Positions 16,213 through 24,412 of a DNA stretch of 46,863 nt are shown here, piece by piece. Numbering within the stretch: the stretch's first letter is position 1; every line of letters begins with the position of its first letter. Made by a program: the position numbers and the translations under genes. Location: contig NZ_QOKZ01000014.1 in NCBI RefSeq assembly GCF_003697785.1, positions 1-46,863 on the forward strand, read 5' to 3'. The notes below the pieces were generated by a model that was given only the letters and a program-made list of their open reading frames with translations, was not told the origin of the DNA and did not search any database. The stretch is from Paracoccus alkanivorans. GTDB taxonomy: Bacteria > Pseudomonadota > Alphaproteobacteria > Rhodobacterales > Rhodobacteraceae.

Positions 16213-16656
16213 TCAGGTCCCGGCCTGCGCCTCGTCGATGGCTGCCAATGTCGCCTCCCATGCCAGCAGGATCGACGCATGCCGGTTCGGATATTCCCGC
16301 GCGGGCAACAGCGCCTCCAGTTCCGCGAAGGGTGCGCCGGGTGCCTCCCCGCCCTGTTTCAACATGGCCTTCAATTGATCCCGGGCGGTTTCGATCTGCT
16401 TTCGTGTTCGCCCGATGACAGCCGATCCCAGCACCGATGCCGATGCCTGCCCAAGGGCGCATGCACGGACCTGTTGAGCGAATTCGGCGATTTGCCCGTT
16501 ATTCATCACCACGTCCACCGTCACTGAGGAGCCGCAATGCGGCGAGCGACGCATGGCGCTGCCTTCCGGAGCGGTCAGCCGCCCCTGATGCGGAATCGTG
16601 GTGGTCAGCGCCAGAATCCGGCGCGAGTAGAGTTGCATCAGGTCGCTGTCGCTCAT
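16213..16656 (-). CDS. NifU/IscU-like iron-sulfur scaffold protein
   Basis: 147 residues with the NifU N-terminal (IscU-like) fold. Two of the usual cysteine positions are visible: HCGSSVTVDVVM (Cys41) and ACALGQASASVLG (third position, C near 65). The last conserved cysteine of the IscU motif is not evident: the C-terminal region reads EYPNRHASILLAWEATLAAI, where scaffold proteins usually have a Cys near such a position. It may therefore be a degenerate or alternative scaffold rather than a full IscU. Convergent with lysE (14-base gap) and divergent from hisI. Function in Fe-S assembly is inferred from the fold. Confidence 0.85.
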   Translation of the reverse strand: MSDSDLMQLYSRRILALTTTIPHQGRLTAPEGSAMRRSPHCGSSVTVDVVMNNGQIAEFAQQVRACALGQASASVLGSAVIGRTRKQIETARDQLKAMLKQGGEAPGAPFAELEALLPAREYPNRHASILLAWEATLAAIDEAQAGT

Positions 16657-16718
16657 CGGTTCTTCCCCGCGCGGTCCATCCGTCCTAGATAGGTGTCCCG
16701 ATAGCGAAAGGAAACCCG

Positions 16719-17075
16719 ATGTTCGACCCGGCCAGCCTGAAGTACGATGCGAACGGCCTGATCCCGGTCATCGCGCAGGACGCCTCCAGTAGCGAAGTGC
16801 TGATGATGGCCTGGATGAATGCCGAGGCCGTCGCCCGCACATTGCAGACAGGGCGCGTCACCTATTGGTCGCGTTCGCGCAGATCCTTCTGGATCAAGGG
16901 GGAAAGCTCGGGCCATGTGCAGGAACTGGTCGAACTGCGCGTCGATTGCGACCGCGACTGCCTGCTGGTGCTGGTCCGGCAGACCGGCCCGGCCTGCCAC
17001 ACCAACCGGCGCAGCTGTTTCTATACGGCGATCCGCGAAGGGGAAGAGGTCGAGATCATGCGGCCGATGGTCTAG
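16719..17075 (+). CDS. hisI: Phosphoribosyl-AMP cyclohydrolase HisI
   Basis: Third step of histidine synthesis: opens the purine ring of phosphoribosyl-AMP. The 118-residue monofunctional form (without HisE fusion, as usual in alphaproteobacteria) shows AWMNAEAVARTLQTGRVTYWSRSR, the metal-binding run VDCDRDCLLVLV and the zinc cysteine region GPACHTNRRSCFY. AAGGAAA lies before the ATG. Its last four bases overlap the 3' end of gluQ on the other strand. Other his genes are not in the window. Confidence 0.97.
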   Translation: MFDPASLKYDANGLIPVIAQDASSSEVLMMAWMNAEAVARTLQTGRVTYWSRSRRSFWIKGESSGHVQELVELRVDCDRDCLLVLVRQTGPACHTNRRSCFYTAIREGEEVEIMRPMV

Positions 17076-17923
17076 AACCCGACCATGCGGCGAATATCCC
17101 CGGGGCTGGCGCCTTCATCGCGGTAATGGCGGATGGCGCGGGAGTCGTCGCGCTTGGCGAGCCGCTTGCCCGCATCGTCCCGGATCAGGCGATGGTGGTG
17201 ATAAAGGGGTGTGCGCAGCTTTAGCAGTTTCTGAAGAAGAACATGTATCCACGTGGAATCGAACAAGTCCTTTCCGCGCGTGACAATATCGATACCCTGC
17301 GCCGCGTCATCCACGACCACCGCCAAATGATAGGATGTGCCCATGCCGCGCCGGGACAGGATCACATCGCCGATTCCGTCCAGGAACTCATCGCGGGCAA
17401 GGCTGTGATCATGTCCGGGCATGATGACCTCGTCACGAAAACTCAGCCGATCCAGCCCGAGCGCGTCAAAGGCACGGGCGGCATCCAGCCTGATGACATC
17501 ATCGGGCCCTGCATCGGACAGGCCGCGCCCCCGGCATGTGCCGGGATAGATCAGCCCGTCGGGCCCGGCGGGCAGGGCGCCTTCCTGCGGGGCTGACAGT
17601 GCCGCGCGGATATCGCCCCGGCGGCAGCGGCAAGGATAGGAGAACGGCGCCAACTGCGCCAAGGCGGATCGATAGGCCCGCATCCGCTCGGATTGCCGCA
17701 TGACCGGGCGCTGCCATTGCAGGCCCAGCCATGCCAGGTCCTCATAGATCGCCGTCTCGAATCCGGGTTTGCAGCGGTCGCGGTCGATATCCTCGATCCG
17801 CAGCAGGAACTGCCCATCTGACGCTTCGCGGGCGGCGGCAAGCGCGGCATAGGCATGGCCCAGATGCAAAAGCCCGGTCGGCGACGGGGCGAAGCGAGAG
17901 CGCCTTACTGCGTCGCCAGCCAT
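17072..17923 (-). CDS. gluQ: Glutamyl-Q tRNA(Asp) synthetase
   Basis: Truncated glutamyl-tRNA synthetase paralogue that attaches glutamate to queuosine 34 of tRNA-Asp. 283 residues: catalytic core only, without an anticodon-binding domain. Signatures are RFAPSPTGLLHLGHA (HIGH region), LRIEDIDRDRC, zinc ligands in YPCRCRRGDI and YPGTCRG, the GTSYHLAVVVDD active-site strand, and KRLAKRD in place of KMSKS. It overlaps trmFO by 19 bases on the same strand, so the two tRNA-modification genes form an operon, trmFO first. Confidence 0.95.
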   Translation of the reverse strand: MAGDAVRRSRFAPSPTGLLHLGHAYAALAAAREASDGQFLLRIEDIDRDRCKPGFETAIYEDLAWLGLQWQRPVMRQSERMRAYRSALAQLAPFSYPCRCRRGDIRAALSAPQEGALPAGPDGLIYPGTCRGRGLSDAGPDDVIRLDAARAFDALGLDRLSFRDEVIMPGHDHSLARDEFLDGIGDVILSRRGMGTSYHLAVVVDDAAQGIDIVTRGKDLFDSTWIHVLLQKLLKLRTPLYHHHRLIRDDAGKRLAKRDDSRAIRHYRDEGASPGDIRRMVGF

Positions 17924-19242
17924 GCCCGGAAATCATCCTTGGCGCGCTGTGTATAGGCCGGGTAGCGGTCCTTCCGGCCCTTGCGCCCGCCACGCATCTC
18001 TTCCAGCGGCGGAAACAGCCCGAAATTCACGTTCATGGGCTGGAAGGTCTTGGCCTCCGCCCCGCCGGTGATGTGATTGACCAGCGCGCCCATCGCCGTG
18101 GTGAAGGGCGGCGGTCCAAGATCATCCCCGCGCACCTGCGCCGCGGCCATGCGCCCGGCCAGCAGCCCCATTGCAGCGCTTTCGACATAACCCTCGACGC
18201 CTGTCACCTGCCCGGCGAAGCGCAGGTTGGGGCGCTTGCGCAACCGCATCCGGTCGTCCAGCAGGGTGGGCGAGTTCAGGAAGCTGTTGCGATGGATGCC
18301 GCCAAGCCGGGCAAAGCTGGCATTCTGCAGGCCCGGGATCATCCGGAACACCTCGGTCTGTGCCCCGTATTTCATCTTGGTCTGGAATCCGACGATATTA
18401 TAAAGCGTTCCCAGTGCGTTATCCCTGCGAAGTTGAACTACCGCATAAGCTTTTTCATTGGGCTTGTGGGCATTGGTCAGCCCTACCGGCTTCATCGGCC
18501 CGTGACGCAGGGTTTCGCGGCCACGCTCGGCCATCACCTCGATGGGCAGGCAGCCGTCGAAGTAACCGGCGGTTTCGCCTTCGCGGAACTCGGTCTTGTC
18601 GGCGGCCAGCAGCGCGTCGATGAAGGCCTCGTATTCGTCCCGGTTCATCGGGCAGTTGATATAGGCGCGGCGCTCGGCCTCGGTCTCGCCCTTGTCGTAG
18701 CGGCTCTGCTCCCATGCCACGCTCATGTCGATCGTCTCGGCATGGACGATCGGGGCGATGGCGTCGAAGAAGGCCAGCGCCTCGGTGCCGGTCAGGCTGC
18801 GGATCGAATCCGCAAGCCGGTCCGATGTCAGCGGCCCGGTTGCGACGATCCAGTTTCCTTCGATCGGCAGATCGCCGATCTCGCCCTCGCGGATCTCGAT
18901 CAATGGCTCGGCCCGCAGCGCCTCTGTCACCGCTTGCGAGAAGGCGTCCCGGTCCACGGCCAGTGCGCCGCCCGCGGGCAGGCGATGCCTGTCGGCCATG
19001 GCCATGATCAGCCCGTCCGCCGCCCGCATCTCCCAGTGCAACTGGCCCACGGCGTTCATCACGTCGTCATCCGAACGGAAGGAGTTCGAGCAGACCATCT
19101 CGGCGCAGTCGCCGGTCTTGTGGGCGAAGGTGCCGACAGCCGGGCGCATCTCGTGCAGGATCACCGGCACGCCACTGCGGGCCGCCTGCCATGCGGCCTC
19201 GGATCCGGCGAGTCCGGCGCCGATGATGTTGACGGGCTCCAT
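17905..19242 (-). CDS. trmFO: TrmFO, folate-dependent tRNA (uracil-54-C5) methyltransferase
   Basis: FAD protein that makes ribothymidine 54 in tRNA with methylenetetrahydrofolate as carbon donor. 445 residues. N-terminal FAD-binding Rossmann motif NIIGAGLAGSEAAW, the MVCSNSFRSDD segment near residue 50 holding one of the functionally important cysteines, and the later NCPMNRDEYEAF and FQPMNVNFGLFPP motifs that define the family against GidA/MnmG. Upstream gene of the trmFO-gluQ pair. A terminator for the preceding rplY separates it from that gene. Confidence 0.97.
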   Translation of the reverse strand: MEPVNIIGAGLAGSEAAWQAARSGVPVILHEMRPAVGTFAHKTGDCAEMVCSNSFRSDDDVMNAVGQLHWEMRAADGLIMAMADRHRLPAGGALAVDRDAFSQAVTEALRAEPLIEIREGEIGDLPIEGNWIVATGPLTSDRLADSIRSLTGTEALAFFDAIAPIVHAETIDMSVAWEQSRYDKGETEAERRAYINCPMNRDEYEAFIDALLAADKTEFREGETAGYFDGCLPIEVMAERGRETLRHGPMKPVGLTNAHKPNEKAYAVVQLRRDNALGTLYNIVGFQTKMKYGAQTEVFRMIPGLQNASFARLGGIHRNSFLNSPTLLDDRMRLRKRPNLRFAGQVTGVEGYVESAAMGLLAGRMAAAQVRGDDLGPPPFTTAMGALVNHITGGAEAKTFQPMNVNFGLFPPLEEMRGGRKGRKDRYPAYTQRAKDDFRAWLATQ

Positions 19243-19296
19243 GCGGTCCTCTTTGCGATGCTTCGACAGGCTGCTTGGCTATCAGCCGTGCAGCCA

Positions 19297-19328
19297 AAAG
19301 AAAAGGGCGGCGCCTGTCGACGCCACCC
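19297..19328 (-). terminator. Intrinsic terminator after rplY
   Basis: On the minus strand GGGTGGCG (19328-19321) pairs with CGCCGCCC (19312-19305), one G-U pair, followed by TTTTCTTTT. It lies 30 bases after the rplY stop. Confidence 0.85.
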
Positions 19329-19358
19329 CTGAACCATACCCGCAGCGGGGCAGAGCGA

Positions 19359-20003
19359 TCACTCTTCGGCGGCCTCTTCGGTCGCTTCCTCTGCGGCCTC
19401 GTCGCCGCCTTCTTCATCATCGCTCGAACGCAGCGCGGACGGGGCGGCGATATTGGCGATGGCAAAGTTGCGGTCGATGGTCGGCTTGGAGCCGGCGGGC
19501 AGCGTGACATCCTCGATATGGACGCCATCGCCGATCTCCAGCCCCGACAGATCGACGGTGATATGGTCGGGAATGTCACCCGCCGTCACGACCAGTTCGA
19601 CTTCCGAGCGGACGGTCACGACCGTGCCGCCCTTGCGCAGGCCCGGGCAGTTCTCGTGGCCGACGAATTCGACCGGGATGAACAGCTTCACCTTCGAGGT
19701 GCGGCGCAGGCGCATGAAATCGACATGGATCGGCAGATCCTTGACGACATCCTTCTGAACGCTGCGGCAGATGACGCGAACGTCCTCCTGGCCCTCGACC
19801 TTCAGGTTCCACAGCGTGGACATGAAGCGACCGGCGCGCAGCTTGGTCAGCAATTCGTTGAAATTGAAGGCGACAGGAACGGGGTCCTTGTGGTCGCCAT
19901 ATACGATGCCGGGCACCTTGCCTTCGCGGCGAGCTTGGCGGGCGGCCCCCTTGCCTGTCCCCGCGCGTGCCTCGGCCACCAGATCCGGGATCTCTTTGGC
20001 CAT
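19359..20003 (-). CDS. rplY: 50S ribosomal protein L25 (Ctc form)
   Basis: 5S-rRNA-binding ribosomal protein of the long general-stress (Ctc/TL5) type, 214 residues. The N-terminal L25 domain contains ARAGTGKGAARQARREGKVPGIVYG and the 5S contact region; the C-terminal Ctc beta domain runs from about residue 95 (VKLFIPVEFVGHENCPGLRKGG) to 185. A Glu/Ala-rich acidic tail closes the protein. The start is set at 20003, where AGGA precedes the ATG by nine bases; the frame extends 16 codons upstream without family residues. Monocistronic, with its own terminator. Confidence 0.95.
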   Translation of the reverse strand: MAKEIPDLVAEARAGTGKGAARQARREGKVPGIVYGDHKDPVPVAFNFNELLTKLRAGRFMSTLWNLKVEGQEDVRVICRSVQKDVVKDLPIHVDFMRLRRTSKVKLFIPVEFVGHENCPGLRKGGTVVTVRSEVELVVTAGDIPDHITVDLSGLEIGDGVHIEDVTLPAGSKPTIDRNFAIANIAAPSALRSSDDEEGGDEAAEEATEEAAEE

Positions 20004-20105
20004 GATATCTATCCTAACAGTTGTTGACACCGCCATCCTCCAAGGGTGCATGGCGGCAAGGTGGGGCCTATAGCGCAGGCCGGGCGGGTTGTGAAGGGGG
20101 ATTCG

Positions 20106-21272
20106 TCAGGCGCCGTATTCGCTCAGGAACCCCTCGGGCAGCAGCAGGTTGTGGCGGCCGACCGCATGGATGTCGCGCTCGCCGCAGAGCGCCATGGTCG
20201 TGTCCAGCTCGTTGCGGATCACCTCCAGCGCCGCAGTCACCCCGGCCTGGCCCATCGCGCCCAGGCCATGGATGAAGGCGCGCCCGATCCAGGTGGCATG
20301 CGCCCCGAGCGCCAGCGCCTTCAGCACGTCCTGGCCGCTGCGGATGCCGCTATCCATGTGGATCTCCACCCTGTCGCCCACCGCCTCGACGATATGCGGC
20401 AGCATCCGGATCGCGGACAGCGCCCCGTCCAACTGCCGCCCGCCATGGTTCGAGACCACGATCGCATCCGCGCCGAAATCGGCGGCGATGCGGGCGTCCT
20501 CGGGATCGAGAATGCCCTTGAGGATCAGTTTGCCGCCCCACATGTCGCGGATCCTGGCGATCTTGTCCCAGTCAAGGCGTTCGTCGAACTGTTCGGCGGT
20601 CCAGCTGCTCAGCGATGATATGTCGCCGACGCCCTTGGCATGCCCGACGATATTGCCGAAGGACCGCCGCTTCGTCTGCGCCATGCCCATGCACCAGCGC
20701 CATTTCGTGGCCAGGTTCATCATCGTCGGCAGGGTCAGCTTGGGAGGCGCCGACAGCCCGTTCTTCAGATCCTTGTGCCGTTGCCCGAGGATCTGCAGAT
20801 CCAGCGTCAGCACCAGCGCGCTGCACCCGGCCGCCCTGGCGCGTTCGATCATGCCCGCGACGAAATCCTCGTCCTTCATCACATAAAGCTGGAACATGAA
20901 GGGCGTTGATGTATGGGCCGCGACATCCTCGATCGAGCAGATCGACATGGTGGACAGGGTGAAGGGCACCCCGAATGCCTCGGCAGCCTTCGCCGCGAGG
21001 ATTTCGCCGTCGGCATGCTGCATGCCGGTCAGCCCCACCGGCGCCAGCCCGACCGGCATGCTGACCGGCAGCCCGACCATATCCGAGGCGACGCTGCGAT
21101 TCGACATGTCGACCGCCACTTTCTGCTTCAGCCGGATCCGGGCGAAATCGCTCGTGTTCTCACGAAAGGTCTGTTCGGTATAGCTGCCCGATTCGGCGTA
21201 ATCATAGAACATCCGCGGCGTCCGGGCCCGGTGCAGGGCCTTCAGGTCCTCGATGCAGGTGATGACAGGCAT
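20106..21272 (-). CDS. lldD: FMN-dependent L-lactate dehydrogenase (alpha-hydroxy-acid oxidase family)
   Basis: Oxidises L-lactate to pyruvate at the inner membrane and passes electrons to quinone; 388 residues. The family core is complete: MFYDYAESGSYTEQTF at the start, FMN site APVGLTGMQHADGE, QLYVMKDEDF, LTLDLQILGQRHKD, catalytic His276 in SNHGGRQLDG, and MDSGIRSGQDVLKALALGA with the phosphate-binding GRA nearby. Length and motifs fit LldD better than glycolate or mandelate oxidases, but substrate choice is inferred. No lactate permease or LldR regulator is adjacent; the TetR gene 400 bases away is divergent across a small lipoprotein gene. Confidence 0.92.
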   Translation of the reverse strand: MPVITCIEDLKALHRARTPRMFYDYAESGSYTEQTFRENTSDFARIRLKQKVAVDMSNRSVASDMVGLPVSMPVGLAPVGLTGMQHADGEILAAKAAEAFGVPFTLSTMSICSIEDVAAHTSTPFMFQLYVMKDEDFVAGMIERARAAGCSALVLTLDLQILGQRHKDLKNGLSAPPKLTLPTMMNLATKWRWCMGMAQTKRRSFGNIVGHAKGVGDISSLSSWTAEQFDERLDWDKIARIRDMWGGKLILKGILDPEDARIAADFGADAIVVSNHGGRQLDGALSAIRMLPHIVEAVGDRVEIHMDSGIRSGQDVLKALALGAHATWIGRAFIHGLGAMGQAGVTAALEVIRNELDTTMALCGERDIHAVGRHNLLLPEGFLSEYGA

Positions 21273-21328
21273 GGCGTGCTCCGGTAAATTGGTAAAGTTT
21301 CCTTACCAGTATTCGGAATGCCGCGCAA

Positions 21329-21592
21329 TCAGCCGTCGCTGCGCTGCATCCGGCTTTGTGTTTCGGGTTCGATGACCGGGCGGCGCAAGGCATCGGCCCG
21401 CGCCCGCAGGGCATCCGCCCTTGCTTGCGTGGCACTGGTCGCAACCGTGGGATCCGCTCCGTCGGGTGGCAGTTCGGGCTCGGCCAGCAACTGATCCATG
21501 GGCAAGAGCGAGGGATAATCCCCGCCGCGGTCGGCACAGGCCGACAGCAGAGAAAGAGCGGCGCAGAGCGCGATCTGGGCAAGACGTGTCAT
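21329..21592 (-). CDS. Small predicted lipoprotein
   Basis: 87 residues. MTRLAQIALCAALSLLSAC is a lipoprotein signal with lipobox LSAC (Cys19). The rest is low-complexity and helical, with repeated RADALRARADALRR and an acidic/proline-rich middle, compatible with a periplasmic spacer or small coiled coil. No family recognised. It lies upstream of lldD on the same strand, 56 bases away, but a functional link is not evident. Confidence 0.78.
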   Translation of the reverse strand: MTRLAQIALCAALSLLSACADRGGDYPSLLPMDQLLAEPELPPDGADPTVATSATQARADALRARADALRRPVIEPETQSRMQRSDG

Positions 21593-21678
21593 GGCACCAG
21601 ATTAGGCGTGCCGATGCCCGGCCACAACGCTTAGATGGATACTTCCACATCCGCTGTCTTGCCCGTAAGACTAGGCCC

Positions 21679-22266
21679 ATGGCCCGCACCCAAGGTTCCC
21701 GCGCCGAGATCACCGGCCCGCTCATCCGCGACCATGCCCTCCGCCTCTTTGCGCGGCAGGGCTATGCCGCCGTGTCGATGCGCCAGATCGCTTCGGCGGT
21801 GGGGGTGCAGGCCGGGGCGCTCTATGCCTATACGCCGGACAAGCAGGCGCTGCTTTTCGATCTTCTGGAAAGCCATATGCAGAACCTGCTTGCCGCATGG
21901 CGGGACGACCCCGCCGCCAGCCCCCTTCGGCGGCTGGAAAACTTCGTCCGCTTCCATATCGATTTCAGCCTCGACCACTCCGACTCGGTGTTCCTGTCCT
22001 ATATGGAGCTGCGCAACCTCACCTCTGAGAACCATGCCCGGATCGCCGAACTGCGCGGCCGCTACGAAGCGACGCTGGAACATATTCTGCGCGACGGGAT
22101 CGAGGCGGGCGTGATGTCTGTCGACGATCCCAAGCTCGCGACGATGGCCCTGATCGCAATGCTGACCGGCGTCACCAACTGGTATCGCGAGGGTGGGCGC
22201 CTTGACCGCCAGCGGATCGGCGACATCTATTGGGGGCTCGCCCGCGGTGCGGTGGGTGCCGCGTGA
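21679..22266 (+). CDS. TetR/AcrR-family transcriptional regulator
   Basis: 195 residues. N-terminal HTH: ITGPLIRDHALRLFARQGYAAVSMRQIASAVGVQAGALYAYTPDKQALL (quoted in family order: helix one, recognition QIASAVGVQAGALY, and the YxYTPDKxALL signature). The C-terminal ligand domain begins about residue 75 and resembles the TetR_C group found in fatty-acid and steroid-degradation regulators such as KstR2 or AcdR types. The start at 21679 is chosen because the family N-terminus begins there, although the frame continues upstream. Divergent from the small lipoprotein gene; the target is probably elsewhere or itself. Confidence 0.92.
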   Translation: MARTQGSRAEITGPLIRDHALRLFARQGYAAVSMRQIASAVGVQAGALYAYTPDKQALLFDLLESHMQNLLAAWRDDPAASPLRRLENFVRFHIDFSLDHSDSVFLSYMELRNLTSENHARIAELRGRYEATLEHILRDGIEAGVMSVDDPKLATMALIAMLTGVTNWYREGGRLDRQRIGDIYWGLARGAVGAA

Positions 22267-22272
22267 TGCCTG

Positions 22273-22296
22273 CTTCTTCTTTGCCCAAATACCTCG
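22273..22296 (-). repeat. Rhodobacteraceae-type intergenic repeat, copy B
   Basis: Inverted second copy of the 24-base unit at 14121-14144: on the minus strand it begins CGAGGTATT and ends GCAAAGAAGAAG, differing only at positions 10-12. It sits in the 75-base gap between the tetR stop and dnaG. Confidence 0.7.
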
Positions 22297-22341
22297 ATTC
22301 CGGTGCTTGCCCGCGCGCGCCTCTGGCCCGATAATCCCTCC

Positions 22342-24264
22342 ATGAGTCTACCCCCCGGTTTCCTCGACGAACTTCGCGCCCGTGTTCCGATCAGCCGCGT
22401 GATCGGGCGCAAGGTGGTCTGGGACCAGCGCAAGTCGAACCAGGCGCGCGGTGACTGGTGGTCGCCATGCCCTTTCCACCAGGAAAAGACCGCCAGCTTT
22501 CACTGCGACGACCAGAAGGGCTTCTATTATTGCTTCGGCTGCCATGCCAAGGGCGATGCGCTGGCCTTCCTGCGCGAAGCCGACGGGATGGAGTTCATGG
22601 AGGCCGTCAGGCACCTGGCCGCCGAGGCCGGCATGACGATGCCCGAACAGGATCCCCGCGAACGCCAGCGCAGCGACCGCCGCAGCCAGTTGCTGGAGGT
22701 GACCGAGGCCGCCTGCCGCTGGTTCCGGCTGCAACTGCAAACCGGGGTGGCAGCCGGGGCGCGCGATTATCTTGCGCGGCGGGAACTGGATCAGGCCACG
22801 CAGGACCGGTTCGAGATCGGCTTTGCGCCGGACAACCGTGGTGCCCTTGTTCAGGCGTTGCGCGAAAAGGGCCATGACGAAGCGCAGATCGTCGAGGCGG
22901 GGCTTGCGGCCAAGCCCGAAGACGGTGGGGCGGCCTATAGCCGCTTTCGTGGCCGGATCATCTTTCCGATCCGCGACGGGCGGGATCGCTGCATCGGTTT
23001 CGGTGGCCGGGCGATGGATCCGAACGCGCGGGCGAAATATCTCAACAGCCCGGAGAACCCGCTCTTCGACAAGGGCCGCAATCTCTACAATATCGGCCCG
23101 GCCCGTTCCGCCGTCGCCAAGGGACAGTCGCTGATCGTGGCCGAAGGCTACATGGATGTGATCGCATTGGCGCGGGCCGGGTTCGAGGGTGCCGTCGCGC
23201 CCCTCGGCACGGCAATCACCGAGGATCAGCTTCGGCTGATGTGGCGCGTCAGCCCCGAGCCGGTCATCGCCCTGGACGGTGACGCCGCCGGCCAGCGCGC
23301 CGCCCAACGGCTGATCGACCTCGCCCTGCCGCTGACCGGACCGGGGCAGGCGCTGCGCTTCGTGCTGCTGCCTGCCGGGCAGGATCCCGACGATCTGATC
23401 AGGACGGCGGGACCCGGTGCGATGGCGGCGCTGCTGAAACAGGCCCGTCCGCTGGTCGATCTGCTCTGGACGCGCGAGACCGAGGGGCAGCGCTTCGACA
23501 GCCCCGAGCGCAAGGCCGCGCTGGACCGCCGCCTGCAGGACGCGATCGCGAAGATACCCGACGAGTTGACCCGCCGCCATTACAGCGATGAGCTCCGCCG
23601 CAAGCGGCGCGATCTCTTTGGCGGCGACTGGCAGCGCCGTGACGGGAAGGGCCGGCATGGCAGGAACACGGGGGCGGGCAGGGGCCCCACGCGTGGTGGT
23701 GGCGGGATGCCGTCATTCACTCCGCTTCCGACGGTTCCGCTTGACGGTCCCGACGGGACAGGCTCGTTCCTGGAGGGGGCATGCCTGTTGATATGCGCGT
23801 TGCGAAGCGAGTTGCTCGCCTCGGTCGAGACGCGGCTGGAGCGGCTCCTGCCACAGGATTCCGGGCGTGCCGCGCTTTTGCATGACCTGCTGACCGGAAC
23901 CGATAGCGATGCCGGTCGCCGTGCCCTTGAAACGTTGCGTGCCGACGCCCATTTGGGCCTCACCCCCAATCTGATCGAAAGTCAGGAGGCCGAGAATGTC
24001 TTGGCGATCCTGGGCAATCTTTTCGACCGGCTGGAGGCGCAACGCGCTGCGGGCGCCGAACTGGCCCGTGCCGAAGCCGAAATCCAGGGCGAGGCCGATG
24101 AAGGGCTGACCTGGCGCATGCAGCAGATTACCCGCGCCCGGCATCGTGCCGAGCGCCCCGACATGGAGGATACCGGTGATCTGGACGAGGATCGCAATGC
24201 CTTGTCGGCCCAGCTCGAGCAGTTTCTCAGCGGGCAGATATGGCGTAAACCGCCGCGCCGCTGA
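22342..24264 (+). CDS. dnaG: DNA primase DnaG
   Basis: Makes RNA primers for replication. 640 residues. CHC2 zinc-binding domain with Cys43, His46, Cys64 and Cys67 (SPCPFHQEK ... YYCFGCHAKGD). The catalytic domain follows, with the basic RGRIIFPIRD segment, Toprim motifs (EGYMDVIALARAG and ALDGDAAGQRAA), and the C-terminal DnaB-interacting helical domain after about residue 470, preceded by a Gly/Arg-rich linker. The start at 22342 (MSLPPGFLDELRARVPISRVIG) matches the family N-terminus. It is directly followed by rpoD, a long-standing dnaG-rpoD pairing. Confidence 0.98.
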   Translation: MSLPPGFLDELRARVPISRVIGRKVVWDQRKSNQARGDWWSPCPFHQEKTASFHCDDQKGFYYCFGCHAKGDALAFLREADGMEFMEAVRHLAAEAGMTMPEQDPRERQRSDRRSQLLEVTEAACRWFRLQLQTGVAAGARDYLARRELDQATQDRFEIGFAPDNRGALVQALREKGHDEAQIVEAGLAAKPEDGGAAYSRFRGRIIFPIRDGRDRCIGFGGRAMDPNARAKYLNSPENPLFDKGRNLYNIGPARSAVAKGQSLIVAEGYMDVIALARAGFEGAVAPLGTAITEDQLRLMWRVSPEPVIALDGDAAGQRAAQRLIDLALPLTGPGQALRFVLLPAGQDPDDLIRTAGPGAMAALLKQARPLVDLLWTRETEGQRFDSPERKAALDRRLQDAIAKIPDELTRRHYSDELRRKRRDLFGGDWQRRDGKGRHGRNTGAGRGPTRGGGGMPSFTPLPTVPLDGPDGTGSFLEGACLLICALRSELLASVETRLERLLPQDSGRAALLHDLLTGTDSDAGRRALETLRADAHLGLTPNLIESQEAENVLAILGNLFDRLEAQRAAGAELARAEAEIQGEADEGLTWRMQQITRARHRAERPDMEDTGDLDEDRNALSAQLEQFLSGQIWRKPPRR

Positions 24265-24274
24265 CCACTGCGGC

Positions 24275-24369
24275 GAATCACTGGAACCGGCTTAGCGAAT
24301 CGTTAATCCGTGCCGCCTATGATTCGCGCGGGAGGCGCGATAAAAGTAACCGATTCTTTCCCCTGATTC
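24275..24369 (+). promoter_or_regulatory. Cluster of five GANTC sites before rpoD
   Basis: GANTC (the CcrM methylation target) occurs at 24275, 24297, 24321, 24352 and 24365 within 95 bases of the dnaG-rpoD spacer. In GC-rich DNA one site per 250-400 bases is expected. Methylation-sensitive control of the rpoD promoter, for example through GcrA, is a reasonable inference. Confidence 0.5.
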
Positions 24370-24412
24370 GCGGACGAGGCCCGCGAATGACCGCCCTGAG
24401 AAGGAGCCATGG

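Noticed and set aside
17731..19332. 533-codon open frame antisense to gluQ-trmFO
   Set aside because: Shadow of two complete, motif-bearing genes; no ribosome-binding site or recognisable domain.
22348..23658. 436-codon open frame antisense to dnaG
   Set aside because: Same GC-driven shadow effect; dnaG is intact.
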